Shown piece after piece: positions 20,400-30,377 of a DNA stretch of 64,000 nt. Each line of letters opens with the position of its first letter. The stretch's first letter is position 1. Origin of the DNA: Enterobacteriaceae bacterium B14 (GTDB lineage: Bacteria > Pseudomonadota > Gammaproteobacteria > Enterobacterales > Enterobacteriaceae); the NCBI GenBank assembly GCA_000307305.1, contig DF158882.1, positions 1,473,778 through 1,537,777 of the forward strand. Direction: 5' to 3'. The notes beneath the pieces are model-generated. The model searched no databases. It was not told the DNA's origin and worked only from the letters and a program-made list of their open reading frames with translations. The position numbers and the translations under genes are program-made.

Positions 20400-21173
20400 C
20401 TACTGTTTTGGGCTAAACCCATAATGTTTGAAAACAGCGGTAGCTTCTGGCCCTTTCAAGTAGGTATAAAAATCTGTCGTCGCTTTATCTGTAGAATTGC
20501 CAATAAGTGCCATGGGATACTCTACAGGCTTATGCGAATCTTCAGGGAACTTAGCGATAATCTTAACTTTATCGCTAGCAACAGCATCGGAACCATAAAC
20601 AATGCCGAGTGGTGCCTCATCTCGCTCAACCAGTACCAGCGCTGAACGCACATTATTCGCACGCGCCATCTGTGGAGAAAGTTGATCCCACACACCGAGA
20701 TGAGTTAATGCTTCTTTAGCATAAATCCCCGCCGGAACGTGGTCAGGGTCACCAACAGCTAAACGCTCACCGTTTAGAAGGCTTTGCCAATCGGTTTGTT
20801 TGTTTATGGTAAAACTGGCTAATTTACTCACTTTCGGCGCAACCAAAACGAGCTCATTACCCAGCAACGTAATACGGCTTTTCTCATTAATCAGTTTTTT
20901 TTCGGTGACATAATCCATCCATTGCTGATCGGCAGAGATAAATAGATTTGCGGGAGCACCTTGCTCCATTTGACGAGCTAAAGTAGAAGATGAAGCAAAA
21001 GAAGTGACGATTTTAACTTCTTTTCCTTTTTCGTACTGAGTGACAATATCGCCCAACGCATTCGTTAGTGATGCCGCAGCAAAAACGGTGACTTTATCTG
21101 TTGCCAATGCCACCTGACTAAAGCCAAATGCGAGTGCTACCCCCACAACCCATTTACTCAGTTGAGACGCCAT
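20400..21173 (-). CDS. modA: Periplasmic molybdate-binding protein ModA
   Basis: A 257-residue periplasmic solute-binding protein with a signal peptide (residues 1-24, ending ALA). VFAAASLTNALGDI and FASSSTLARQMEQGAPANLFISAD contain the oxyanion-binding serines, and GDPDHVPAGIYAKEALTHLG is a further ModA signature. It delivers molybdate or tungstate to ModBC. It is the first gene of the operon and lies 27 bp downstream of a strong ModE operator. Confidence 0.97.
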   Translation of the reverse strand: MASQLSKWVVGVALAFGFSQVALATDKVTVFAAASLTNALGDIVTQYEKGKEVKIVTSFASSSTLARQMEQGAPANLFISADQQWMDYVTEKKLINEKSRITLLGNELVLVAPKVSKLASFTINKQTDWQSLLNGERLAVGDPDHVPAGIYAKEALTHLGVWDQLSPQMARANNVRSALVLVERDEAPLGIVYGSDAVASDKVKIIAKFPEDSHKPVEYPMALIGNSTDKATTDFYTYLKGPEATAVFKHYGFSPKQ

Positions 21174-21200
21174 TTAGTTTCTCCATTGATTAATCAAATT

Positions 21201-21228
21201 ATCGTTATATAGAGAATGATATAGCGAT
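21201..21228. promoter_or_regulatory. ModE operator of modABC
   Basis: ATCGTTATATA-N6-GATATAGCGAT is a near-perfect inverted repeat. The left half matches the ModE consensus at 11 of 11 and the right half at 10 of 11 positions. It is immediately upstream of modA, where ModE-molybdate represses transcription in E. coli. Confidence 0.9.
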
Positions 21229-21759
21229 ATCATGAACATTGCTATGCAATTTATTTAAGAAAAGTGATATGAGAATGGTTTTATCAAAATCGTTAAAACA
21301 GAGATAAAATCTGTATGACCCCCTAGCTAGCTTAGAAGCATCACTAGAATTTGGTTTAAAAATAATCGATTGGTATAAGGAATATATCATTATTCTATCC
21401 GTATAATGGTTTTATACGTTAAATATATTTAATTATCCCTAATATTTTAAAATTAGAAAAACCATTATACTAAAAGAGTAAGGGATAAATAGATACATAT
21501 AAACAATCCACATTAAGCAATATATTTCATGCACTTAAAGACGGAGTTGATTTAAAAATCAAATGATACGTTCTTAAAAAATGAAACCCATCACTATTAC
21601 TATATTTAATTGAATTCCTATTTGTTACCATTATAATACATTAGTCTCAAATAGAGGTGCGATAACACACGCATTAATATAGAGCCCTATCCTGATGTTT
21701 ATTCGTTCTAAGTTTATTAAAAAAAACAATAGTAATCATTTTATAAAAAGGAGTTTGTA
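21229..21759. other. AT-rich divergent upstream region (modA / autotransporter)
   Basis: 530 bp with no credible gene between modA and the autotransporter gene, very AT-rich. It should carry the modA promoter and the autotransporter promoter. The latter gene has an AAAAAGGAGTTTGTA ribosome-binding site at 21746-21760. I found no clear operator for the autotransporter. Confidence 0.5.
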
Positions 21760-24402
21760 ATGAAGACAGGTAAATTGGTATTTTCGCCAAAAGCCACCAC
21801 GCTCTCGCTGATAATCGCATCTCTGCTAGCACCTGCTGCTTACGCGGAAAATCTCATCATCGATAATTATGACAGCTCAAAACAGGTCGAAGCCAATACT
21901 CAATGGCAAGGCGATGTTAAATTCAACAACACCAATACTGGTCAATTATTCATGGCCAGTGTTGACCTTGGAGAAGGCGCGAAATGGAAGGGGAATGTTG
22001 TCGGTAAGCAATCCTCTTCAGGCAACGCTTATACCGCCGACTCCCTACAGATAACTATGGACCACGGTAGCTCATGGGTAGGTGGCATTCAAAATGCTTA
22101 TGTCATCGGTATGAATCAGATCAGCCTAGAGGGCGCTAACTGGACAGGCAACATTGAACAGAAACTTGGTGAAGGGCAGAACTTCACTAATTCAATACAG
22201 GTGTACGATAACTCTAAGTTTAAAGGCAACATTAACGTTACCACCCATAAAAATACATCGTATCCATTAGGCACCGATATTAAGGTAGAAAGCGGTAGCG
22301 TTTGGGAAGGTAACTATACAACCAATGGCAGTGGCTTAAATCTCAATCTGACAAATGCTAAGTGGCTTGGTGATGCTAAGTTCTCCGGCACTAATCGTCA
22401 CTTTTTTTCAGCGGATTTAACGTCATCCCAATGGATAGGTGATGTCAAAATGACACATACTGCCGGGCATAAAGATGAGATAGCTGTACAGTCTTATCTG
22501 AATGACAATAGTATCTGGCAAGGTAACATCATCGTAGACTCAAGCTCTACAGGCACATCAAATAACTGGATCTCTTCTACTGTAGCTGGGAATAGCCTGT
22601 GGAAAGGCGACATAAATGCCAATATGCGAAATAAAGAGAGCGATAGAATCAGTGTTGAAATCGCAGATAACGCTCTATGGGTCGGTAATTTAACCTCTTC
22701 CTCAAACAGTAAAACAGAAGATGAAAAATCAAGCGTATCCGCTGTAATCACTAATGGTAGCCAGTGGACTGGTAATCTCAACTCCACTTTCAACACTGCT
22801 CTTGCATCAGAAACAAATATTATTGTTGATAACAATAGCCGGTGGTTAGGTGATCTAAACCTAACCAGCAAAGTAAAACCTTCTGCTACCCGCCCTGCCG
22901 ATCAGCTTAACGTGGACATCAGTAAAAATTCTGATTGGACCGGTAAACTTACGGGTAAATACGTTGAATCCACATTAACGATGAATGACAGCGTATGGAA
23001 CATGACAGGGAACTCGAATGTTACCCATCTGGTGTCGAATAGTGGCAGCAACGCCGTTAACTTTACAACGCTTAATAGTGCCAAAGGTCCATACACCACC
23101 CTAACAACGAACGATATTCGCGGTGATTTTGATTTCCATCTGCGCGCAGGCGTTGTGGGTTCCAAAATCCAAAGTGAAAAGATTGTTTTAGCTAACGATC
23201 CGCAATACTCGAGCGCGCCACAAACTCAAGCGGGTAATCATAATCTGTTTATCCAAAACAATGGTGCGGCTACCAATGTTAAGCCTCAGCAAGTTGTTGT
23301 TGTGGAAAATAACACTAATCAGACACACAATTTCAAACTCAACAATACGTTGGAATTAGGTGGCTACCTTTATCAGATCGCACAATCTGGTAATAACTGG
23401 GTGTTAGAGCAGGCAACACAAGGGACTTCCGGTATTTCATCTACGATGGCATCGACTGGGAGCAAACAAGGCGCAGCACCACGCTTAACCAGCACAGCTG
23501 AAGCCTCTGCGAACGTGGTCAATACCAACTACCTATTAACCTATGCTGAAATGCAATCACTCATGCAGCGCATGGGCGATCTGCGTCAGGATAACGCTGG
23601 CGGTAATGTCTGGCTACGTGGTGTTACCGGCCGTTTAAAATCGTTCGACAACGGCATCTTAAGCGGAACTTCGATGAAGTATCACGGTTTCCAATTAGGT
23701 GCAGATAAACAGTTTAATAACTACGATGGCAGCCGTATGCACGTAGGGGTATTGCTGGGTATTACCGATGCAGACCCAAGCTACAGCCAAGGTGATGGAA
23801 CCATCAAGAGCACCAGCAGTGGCCTGTATGCGAGCTATATTTTCCCTGATAGCACCTATGTTGATGCTGTCGTTAAATATAACCACATGAAGAACGACTT
23901 TAAGGTATTTGATACAGCAGGAACAAAAGTAAAAGGTAAAAGCGATAGTAACGGTATTTCAGCATCGCTGGCAGCCGGACACCGTTTCTACTTTAACGAT
24001 AGCGCAGCGGGCTACTATATGGAGCCACAAGCACAGCTGACTGTAAGCCATCAAGAAGGTGATGATTTCACCGCGTCTAACGGCCTGCGTACTAAAGTCG
24101 ATGCTTATACATCAACCTTAGGTCAAGTCGGGGCATTGATTGGCTATGAAGTGAAATCAGGTAAAGCACCTATCAATATTTATCTGCAAACGGCATTTGT
24201 TCGCGAATTTACGGCAGACTCTGATTACTCCCTTAATGGCAGTAAACATAACCAATCATTCAAAGGTAACTGGTGGAAAAATGGCGTAGGGGCTAGTGCT
24301 CAGTTCAACGATCACCACACGTTACACGTTGATATGGATTTAACCTCAGGCTCCAGATTCAATCAAAGCCAAGTTAACGCAGGCTATCGTTATAGCTTCT
24401 AA
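21760..24402 (+). CDS. Autotransporter (type Va) with W-x-G repeat passenger
   Basis: An 880-residue predicted classical autotransporter. A signal peptide (1-29, ending AYA) is followed by a passenger of about 400 residues. It contains some 14 repeats with a W-x-G-[DN/K] core at W49, 76, 106, 128, 182, 202, 225, 253, 281, 307, 336, 362 and 393, with F154 in one repeat; spacing is about 20-31 residues (W182 follows F154). This suggests a beta-helix stack. A linker (about 415-590) leads to a pertactin-like C-terminal barrel beginning near YAEMQSLMQRMGDLR and NVWLRGVTGRLKSF and ending in YRYSF. No protease triad or RGD motif was seen. Likely surface-exposed; function unknown. It is inserted between modA and acrZ, which are closer together in E. 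coli. Confidence 0.85.
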   Translation: MKTGKLVFSPKATTLSLIIASLLAPAAYAENLIIDNYDSSKQVEANTQWQGDVKFNNTNTGQLFMASVDLGEGAKWKGNVVGKQSSSGNAYTADSLQITMDHGSSWVGGIQNAYVIGMNQISLEGANWTGNIEQKLGEGQNFTNSIQVYDNSKFKGNINVTTHKNTSYPLGTDIKVESGSVWEGNYTTNGSGLNLNLTNAKWLGDAKFSGTNRHFFSADLTSSQWIGDVKMTHTAGHKDEIAVQSYLNDNSIWQGNIIVDSSSTGTSNNWISSTVAGNSLWKGDINANMRNKESDRISVEIADNALWVGNLTSSSNSKTEDEKSSVSAVITNGSQWTGNLNSTFNTALASETNIIVDNNSRWLGDLNLTSKVKPSATRPADQLNVDISKNSDWTGKLTGKYVESTLTMNDSVWNMTGNSNVTHLVSNSGSNAVNFTTLNSAKGPYTTLTTNDIRGDFDFHLRAGVVGSKIQSEKIVLANDPQYSSAPQTQAGNHNLFIQNNGAATNVKPQQVVVVENNTNQTHNFKLNNTLELGGYLYQIAQSGNNWVLEQATQGTSGISSTMASTGSKQGAAPRLTSTAEASANVVNTNYLLTYAEMQSLMQRMGDLRQDNAGGNVWLRGVTGRLKSFDNGILSGTSMKYHGFQLGADKQFNNYDGSRMHVGVLLGITDADPSYSQGDGTIKSTSSGLYASYIFPDSTYVDAVVKYNHMKNDFKVFDTAGTKVKGKSDSNGISASLAAGHRFYFNDSAAGYYMEPQAQLTVSHQEGDDFTASNGLRTKVDAYTSTLGQVGALIGYEVKSGKAPINIYLQTAFVREFTADSDYSLNGSKHNQSFKGNWWKNGVGASAQFNDHHTLHVDMDLTSGSRFNQSQVNAGYRYSF

Positions 24403-24468
24403 TGCTCGTCGTACACGAAAAGAGTTAACGGTAGTGTCGTTTTATTAGTTGATTCTTTTTCGATTCAC

Positions 24469-24505
24469 AATAATGCCCAATAGTGATATTGGGCATTATT
24501 TTATT
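24469..24505 (+). terminator. Strong terminator after the autotransporter gene
   Basis: Perfect 14-bp arms (AATAATGCCCAATA / TATTGGGCATTATT) around GTGA, followed by TTATT. It lies between the convergent autotransporter and acrZ genes and could act in both directions. Confidence 0.85.
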
Positions 24506-24527
24506 GAATTCTTAGGAAAAAGTAGGA

Positions 24528-24680
24528 TTACTGTACGCGGGCCGTGCTTGTCTTGTTTTTGCTAGTTTTAGAGATGATGTTGAACAGACCACCCAAACCA
24601 TAAATCAGCCCAAGCATGATAGCCATAACAACAGGTACCATCAGGCCAGCAAAGACTAAGCTTTTTAATAATTCAATCAT
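24528..24680 (-). CDS. acrZ: AcrZ, small accessory protein of the AcrAB-TolC efflux pump
   Basis: A 50-residue single-span membrane protein: [18 protein letters not shown] start, then [16 protein letters not shown], then a polar basic tail. It matches E. coli AcrZ ([20 protein letters not shown] start, GLIYGLGEVFN) closely. AcrZ binds AcrB in the inner membrane and affects export of some drugs. It is below common ORF length cut-offs and easily missed. Its position next to modE is as in E. coli. The ATG is preceded by GAGGTTGTT. Confidence 0.93.
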   Translation of the reverse strand: MIELLKSLVFAGLMVPVVMAIMLGLIYGLGGLFNIISKTSKNKTSTARVQ

Positions 24681-24877
24681 AACAACCTCTCTTTATTGTC
24701 AGCACCAAATCGTTCAACTGACGTTTGGGTATAGCCGGACAACAATAACACGATTTTAAAAGATGCCGTATTCTAACTATCAATAGCACTATCACTAAGG
24801 TCTAAACGTGCGGATTTGTCAGATACCATTTAGATCAGCCACAATAGGGGTTGCCCCTTTAGCCGGATAAAATATCA

Positions 24878-25669
24878 ATGCAAGCAGAGATCCTTTTAAC
24901 ACTAAAACTTCAACAACGCCTATTTGCCGATCCTCGCCGCATTGAGCTTTTAAAACAAATTAGAATCACTGGCTCCATTAGCCAAGGCGCCAAACTCGCC
25001 GGTATTAGCTATAAGAGTGCCTGGGATGCTATCAATGAAATGAACCAGCTTTCCGAACACTCCTTGGTTGACCGAGCCACAGGTGGTAAAGGTGGCGGCG
25101 GTGCTAGAATTACCCGCTATGGCGATCGTCTTATCCAACTTTTTGGGCTATTGGAAAAAATTCAACAAAAGGCATTCGATGTTTTACAAGATGATTCGAT
25201 GCCACTAGACAGTTTACTCGCCGCTATCGCACGGTTTTCATTACAGACAAGTGCTCGCAATCAATACTTTGGGTCTGTCATTCAAAATGATGGGGAGAGC
25301 ATTCTACAGCATATCGATATTTTGCTCGCCGATGGCTCAACCCAGCTGAGAGCGGCCATTACGCAGCAGAGTGCGGAGCGCTTAAGGCTTATCGCGGGAC
25401 AAGACGTTATCGCCCTGATTAAAGCACCGTGGATCACGCTGGCAGCAGCGCACTCAACCAACAACTCTTTCGATAATCAACTTGAGGGAACTGTCGCCAG
25501 CATACAACCTGGGGATGATAACAGTGAAGTCTTAGTCACGTTGAACGGTGGCGAAACCCTATGTGCAACGGTATTAAACAGTGAGCTTAAGCAACTGAAG
25601 TGCAAAGTCGGGCAATCTATTGTCGCTCAGTTCAGCGCAGATAAGGTTATTGTGGCAACACTTTGCTGA
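24878..25669 (+). CDS. modE: Molybdate-responsive transcription regulator ModE
   Basis: A 263-residue regulator with an N-terminal winged helix-turn-helix (GSISQGAKLAGISYKSAWDAI, then the TGGKGGGGARIT wing) and two C-terminal molybdate-binding MOP/TOBE domains: SARNQYFGSV at about 125-190 and the NQLEGTVASIQPG repeat at about 200-263. ModE dimers bind molybdate, repress modABC and activate moaA; sites for it are seen upstream of both. Length matches E. coli (262). It precedes modF by 70 bp. Confidence 0.97.
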   Translation: MQAEILLTLKLQQRLFADPRRIELLKQIRITGSISQGAKLAGISYKSAWDAINEMNQLSEHSLVDRATGGKGGGGARITRYGDRLIQLFGLLEKIQQKAFDVLQDDSMPLDSLLAAIARFSLQTSARNQYFGSVIQNDGESILQHIDILLADGSTQLRAAITQQSAERLRLIAGQDVIALIKAPWITLAAAHSTNNSFDNQLEGTVASIQPGDDNSEVLVTLNGGETLCATVLNSELKQLKCKVGQSIVAQFSADKVIVATLC

Positions 25670-25739
25670 TCTCATTCTCGGTTGACATCAAACCAAATTC
25701 CGCTTATCCATAATGGAATGGTTGCAGAAAAAGGAATGA

Positions 25740-27227
25740 ATGATGTCATCATTGCAAATTATGCAAGGTGTTTTTCGATTAAGTGACACACGCACACTCT
25801 CTATCCCAGAATTAAACCTTCACAGTGGAGAAAGCTGGGCCTTTGTGGGTGCTAACGGCAGTGGAAAATCTGCTTTGGCACGCGCTTTAGATAATGACCT
25901 TATTCCGCTTTCAGGGAGCGTGAAGAGCGATTTTTCACCAATTGTTCGAATCTCTTTTGAACAGCTTCAAAAATTGGTAATTGAGGAGTGGAAGCGCAAT
26001 AACACGGATATGCTCTCACCAGATGAGGACGATACCGGCAGCACAACCGCTGAAATCATTCAAAATGGCATCACTGATGAAGCTCATTGCCGACAGCTTG
26101 CCACCCATTTTGGTATTGCCCACCTGCTCAGCCGTCGCTTTAAATACCTTTCAACGGGAGAAACCCGTAAGACATTACTGTGCCAAGCACTGATGGCAGA
26201 GCCTGAGCTACTTATCCTTGATGAGCCATTTGATGGGTTAGATGTCGCCTCACGCAGTCAACTCGCCGATATGCTGAAAGTGTTGTCAGAAAAAGGATTA
26301 ACGCTCGTTATTATCTTGAACCGCTTTGATGAAATCCCTGAGTTTATACAAAATATCGGCGTACTCGCTGAATGTACTCTGACCCGAACGGGGCCACGAC
26401 AAGAAGTGCTGGCAGAGGCAGCCGTTGCGCAATTAGCACACAGCGAAAACCTAAAAAACACAACGATTCCTGACATGGACGATCCTCAACAGCAGATTAT
26501 ATTACCTGAGGAGCAGCCACTTATTACGCTATGCAACGGCATCGTTCATTATAACGATCGCCCTATTCTGCATGCCCTCACTTGGGAAGTAATGCCACAT
26601 CAGCACTGGCAGATTGTTGGCCCTAACGGTGCAGGTAAATCAACATTATTGAGCTTAATTACCGGCGATCACCCTCAAGGCTATAGCAATGATTTGACAC
26701 TATTTGGTCGCCGTCGCGGTAGCGGGGAAACCATCTGGGATATTAAACGCAACATTGGCTATGTTAGTAGCAGCCTACATCTCGATTACAGAGTCAGTAC
26801 TAGCGTTCGTACCGTGATCCTCTCTGGGTTTTTCGATTCGATTGGCGTTTATCAGGCCATTTCTGAACGCCAAAAATACCTCACGAATCAGTGGCTCTCT
26901 CTGTTGGGGTTGAACAGTGCTCAGGCCGATGCACCTTTTCAAAGTCTTTCATGGGGGCAGCAGCGTTTAGTCTTGATTGCTAGGGCGATGGTAAAACACC
27001 CTCCTCTGCTTATTCTTGATGAGCCGCTACAAGGGCTTGATCCGTTGAATCGCCAACTTGTCAGGCGCTGGATCGATATTTTAATCGGTGATGGTACAAC
27101 ACAGTTACTCTTTGTTTCTCACCACGCTGAGGATGCCCCTCAATGTATTACACATCGTCTCACCTTTGTCGCTAACCAAGATAAGTATGACTATGTGCAA
27201 GAAAATATTCAGGAAAAGAGCCAGTAA
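25740..27227 (+). CDS. modF: Tandem ABC ATPase ModF
   Basis: A 495-residue soluble protein with two ABC ATPase domains. Walker A motifs are VGANGSGKSALA (about residue 38) and VGPNGAGKSTLL (about 297); signature regions are LSTGETRKTLL and LSWGQQRLVLIARAM; Walker B motifs are LLILDEPFDGLD and LLILDEPLQGLD. No permease is associated. E. coli ModF (formerly PhrA) is of uncertain function and is cotranscribed with modE; the 70-bp spacing here supports the same operon. Confidence 0.95.
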   Translation: MMSSLQIMQGVFRLSDTRTLSIPELNLHSGESWAFVGANGSGKSALARALDNDLIPLSGSVKSDFSPIVRISFEQLQKLVIEEWKRNNTDMLSPDEDDTGSTTAEIIQNGITDEAHCRQLATHFGIAHLLSRRFKYLSTGETRKTLLCQALMAEPELLILDEPFDGLDVASRSQLADMLKVLSEKGLTLVIILNRFDEIPEFIQNIGVLAECTLTRTGPRQEVLAEAAVAQLAHSENLKNTTIPDMDDPQQQIILPEEQPLITLCNGIVHYNDRPILHALTWEVMPHQHWQIVGPNGAGKSTLLSLITGDHPQGYSNDLTLFGRRRGSGETIWDIKRNIGYVSSSLHLDYRVSTSVRTVILSGFFDSIGVYQAISERQKYLTNQWLSLLGLNSAQADAPFQSLSWGQQRLVLIARAMVKHPPLLILDEPLQGLDPLNRQLVRRWIDILIGDGTTQLLFVSHHAEDAPQCITHRLTFVANQDKYDYVQENIQEKSQ

Positions 27228-27436
27228 CCCTATCTCATCATTAACATGCTAATTGTCGGTAAGATCAAGCCCCTGAATCATCAAGCACAAGGTTAGGGGC
27301 TTACTCATGTCACTACCATAGAAACAGTTTTAGATCGTAGAAAAAGCGTAACATTCAGCAACACTTCGCTCAGACATGCTCAACTTAACCTCTTATGATA
27401 AATGTATCTCTATTCTATTTATTACTGAGCAACACT

Positions 27437-28009
27437 ATGTCTTCTGCACTGATTATCATCGATTTAATTCAAGATATTGTTGGCCCTAAAGGCCGGATAA
27501 ACCAGAGCCGGACACAGTCTATTTCCCGCAATATTCTTGAACACAGTAATACCGTCGCTGCCTATGCTCGGGTGCGAAAGATCCCTGTTATCTGGGTACG
27601 TATCGGTTTCGAAGATGATTATCATGATATTCCTGCCCACTCTCCATTATTCAATAAGATCAAAATATTGGGCGCGCTACGCCTGAATAATGGCGGTACG
27701 CAGTGGATAGAGGGCTTAGATGTTCAAGAGCAGGATAAAATTGTCATCAAAAAAGGTGTTTCTGCTTTTGCAGGCAATGACCTCTTAGAATGGCTTAAAA
27801 AACATCACTATTACCGCCTGTTGCTCGGTGGGGTAAGTTCAAATATGGCAATAGAGAGTACGGCAAGACAGGCTCACGATCTCGGCTTTCAGGTGACAGT
27901 ACTTGAAGATCTCTGTGCTGCAGCAACATTAGAATCACATCAGCTCAGCATGGAAAACCTGACATATCTGGCTGAAGTGATGACGTCAGAGCAGTGGATG
28001 AATGGGTAG
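27437..28009 (+). CDS. Isochorismatase-fold hydrolase-like protein (nucleophile Cys replaced)
   Basis: A 190-residue isochorismatase-superfamily protein. The catalytic-type Asp (ALIIIDLIQDIV) and Lys (IVIKKGVSAF) are present, but the position of the cysteine nucleophile is Ala: GGVSSNMAIESTARQAHDLGF, where cysteine hydrolases have a C before V/I-E-S-T. E. coli YecD likewise lacks the Cys (Gly), so this is probably a YecD-like branch with unknown reaction. I chose ATG 27437 (MSSALIIID) over 27395 because it gives the usual family N-terminus; neither start has a strong ribosome-binding site. It lies alone between modF and galE. Confidence 0.8.
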   Translation: MSSALIIIDLIQDIVGPKGRINQSRTQSISRNILEHSNTVAAYARVRKIPVIWVRIGFEDDYHDIPAHSPLFNKIKILGALRLNNGGTQWIEGLDVQEQDKIVIKKGVSAFAGNDLLEWLKKHHYYRLLLGGVSSNMAIESTARQAHDLGFQVTVLEDLCAAATLESHQLSMENLTYLAEVMTSEQWMNG

Positions 28010-28299
28010 CCCGCCTATCACTTTGGGCTATTTAGCGCACATATTCCTCCGATGCTGATGGCCCTTATACTGATTAACCTTGATAATATTTAGCCCTACT
28101 GCAAAAAATTATTTTTATCTAGCCAGCAGCAAAATTTGCCTTCATTTATCGATTTTCTGAGCGTTCCCTTCTACGCCATTGTTCAAAAAAATTCATTAAT
28201 AGTGAGGGTGAATTAGCCTATTTATTAACAGAAGATCACTTTTCCTCGCGATCACCATGATATGATCTACCCCGAATCTAACCGGATGAGGAAGAAGTC

Positions 28300-29316
28300 A
28301 TGCACGTTCTAGTCACAGGTGGTAGTGGTTACATTGGCAGCCACACATGTGTCGCCCTTCTCGAAGCAGGTTATACCCCTGTTATTCTTGATAATCTGGT
28401 TAACAGCAAAGTCAGCGTACTTGAGCGCATTGAGACTATTTCAGGGAAGAAACCTATTTTTTGTAAAGGAGATATCCGCGATATCGCGTGCCTACGTGAG
28501 GTTTTTGCCCGTTATCCTATCGAAACCGTCATTCACTTTGCCGGATTAAAATCCGTCGGGGAATCCGTCAGCAAACCACTGGAATACTACGATAACAATG
28601 TCCATGGTTCTTTAGTGCTCGTAGAGGCCATGAAAGAAGCTGGCGTGAAAAGCCTTATTTTCAGCTCTTCTGCTACCGTCTATGGCGATCAGCCTAAGAT
28701 ACCTTATGTCGAAAGCTTTCCAACTGGCGTGCCATCTAACCCTTATGGTCGCAGCAAGCTCATGGTCGAAGAGTGCCTGCAAGATCTGTATACGGCAGAA
28801 GCCGATTGGAGTATCACGCTATTGCGTTACTTCAACCCAGTCGGGGCCCATCACTCTGGGCTGATGGGGGAAGATCCTCAAGGTATCCCAAATAATCTGA
28901 TGCCTTATATTTCCCAAGTTGCCGTAGGTAGACGCGACTCTCTCGCTATTTTTGGTAATGACTACCCAACACCAGATGGCACGGGTATACGTGATTACAT
29001 TCACGTTGTTGATCTTGCGGAAGGACATTTGGCAGCGCTACGTGCTAAAAGTAAGCAACCCGGTGTGCATCTTTATAACTTGGGGACTGGGGTCGGTTAC
29101 AGCGTACTGGACATGGTTAACGCATTCAGCAAAGTCTGCGGCAAGCCTGTGCCTTACCATTTCGCACCCCGCCGCGCAGGTGATTTAGCGGCAAATTGGG
29201 CCGATCCAAGTAAAGCGGCAAAAGAACTTAACTGGCACGCCAGCCACTCACTGCAAGATATGGTAGAGGATGCTTGGCGCTGGCAATCTCACAATCCACA
29301 AGGTTATCCCGACTAA
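28300..29316 (+). CDS. galE: UDP-glucose 4-epimerase GalE
   Basis: A 338-residue short-chain dehydrogenase-type epimerase. NAD-binding [11 protein letters not shown] at the N-terminus, SSSATVYG, and the catalytic YGRSK (Y-x3-K) are present. It interconverts UDP-glucose and UDP-galactose in the Leloir pathway and supplies UDP-galactose for surface glycans. First gene of galETKM; the ATG follows GATGAGGAAGAAGTC. I found no clear GalR/GalS operator in the 290 bp upstream. Confidence 0.98.
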   Translation: MHVLVTGGSGYIGSHTCVALLEAGYTPVILDNLVNSKVSVLERIETISGKKPIFCKGDIRDIACLREVFARYPIETVIHFAGLKSVGESVSKPLEYYDNNVHGSLVLVEAMKEAGVKSLIFSSSATVYGDQPKIPYVESFPTGVPSNPYGRSKLMVEECLQDLYTAEADWSITLLRYFNPVGAHHSGLMGEDPQGIPNNLMPYISQVAVGRRDSLAIFGNDYPTPDGTGIRDYIHVVDLAEGHLAALRAKSKQPGVHLYNLGTGVGYSVLDMVNAFSKVCGKPVPYHFAPRRAGDLAANWADPSKAAKELNWHASHSLQDMVEDAWRWQSHNPQGYPD

Positions 29317-29327
29317 GGAGATATCTC

Positions 29328-30377
29328 ATGGCTGCCTTTGACCCTGTTGAACATCCACACCGGCGCTATAACCCGCTGACGGATAAATGGGTGTTAGTTT
29401 CACCCCATCGGGCTAAGCGCCCTTGGCAAGGGCAGCAGGAAAGCGTTTCTACCGATAGGCTTCCCACATACGATCAAAGCTGTTTTCTGTGCCCTGGAAA
29501 TCTCCGGGTCACAGGAGATAAAAACCCCGAATACCACGATACTTTTGTCTTCACCAACGATTTTGCGGCATTGATGAGTGATACACCCAATGCCCCAACC
29601 CATCACGACCCCCTGTTTCGCTATCAGAGCGCAAAAGGAACCAGCCGAGTCATCTGCTTTTCTCCCGATCACAGTAAAACATTACCGGAACTTTCCTTAG
29701 CCTCACTGACTCATGTGATAACCACATGGCAAGCACAGTATCAGGAGCTCGGGAAACAGTATGTTTGGGTGCAGATATTCGAGAATAAAGGCGCAGCGAT
29801 GGGGTGTTCTAATCCCCATCCACACGGTCAAGTTTGGGCAAGTGATTTCCTTCCTAATGAGGCCGAGTGCGAAGACAGGCTACAAAAAAACTATTTGAAG
29901 GAGAACGGTTCCCCTATGCTCCTAGACTATGTTCAGCGTGAGCTAAAAGAGGGCAGCCGTACCGTTGTAGAGACCCAACACTGGTTGGCTGTGGTGCCTT
30001 ATTGGGCCGTATGGCCGTTTGAGACACTACTGTTACCCAAAGCACACATTCTGAGAATGACAGACCTGAGTAGCGAGCAAAAAGATGATTTAGCTATCGC
30101 ATTAAAAAAATTAACCAGCCGCTACGATAATCTATTTCAGTGCTCCTTCCCCTACTCTATGGGTTGGCATGGTGCACCCTTCAACAATGCTGATAATACC
30201 CATTGGCAACTACATGCCCATTTCTATCCCCCACTCTTACGCTCTGCTAGCGTGCGTAAGTTTATGGTGGGCTATGAGATGTTGGCTGAAACCCAGCGTG
30301 ACCTCACCGCAGAGCAAGCTGCAGAGCGATTACGCGCCGTTAGTGATACTCATTACCGAGAGCATGGAGCTTCATAA
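29328..30377 (+). CDS. galT: Galactose-1-phosphate uridylyltransferase GalT
   Basis: A 349-residue HIT-superfamily enzyme. The nucleophile motif HPH is in [13 protein letters not shown], and the zinc-site region CFLCPGN is present. It swaps UMP between UDP-glucose and galactose-1-phosphate. The frame is open upstream to 29274 inside galE, but ATG 29328 follows AAGGAGATATCTC and begins the conserved [17 protein letters not shown]. The stop overlaps the galK start by one base. Confidence 0.98.
   Translation: MAAFDPVEHPHRRYNPLTDKWVLVSPHRAKRPWQGQQESVSTDRLPTYDQSCFLCPGNLRVTGDKNPEYHDTFVFTNDFAALMSDTPNAPTHHDPLFRYQSAKGTSRVICFSPDHSKTLPELSLASLTHVITTWQAQYQELGKQYVWVQIFENKGAAMGCSNPHPHGQVWASDFLPNEAECEDRLQKNYLKENGSPMLLDYVQRELKEGSRTVVETQHWLAVVPYWAVWPFETLLLPKAHILRMTDLSSEQKDDLAIALKKLTSRYDNLFQCSFPYSMGWHGAPFNNADNTHWQLHAHFYPPLLRSASVRKFMVGYEMLAETQRDLTAEQAAERLRAVSDTHYREHGAS

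Noticed and set aside
24681..24760. MarA/SoxS/Rob box upstream of acrZ (GCAC core in TCAGCACCAAATCG)
   Set aside because: Only the GCAC core fits; the downstream half of the consensus does not match.
28010..28299. GalR/GalS operator upstream of galE
   Set aside because: No segment fits the GTG-x-AA-x-CG-x-TT-x-CAC pattern well enough to report.
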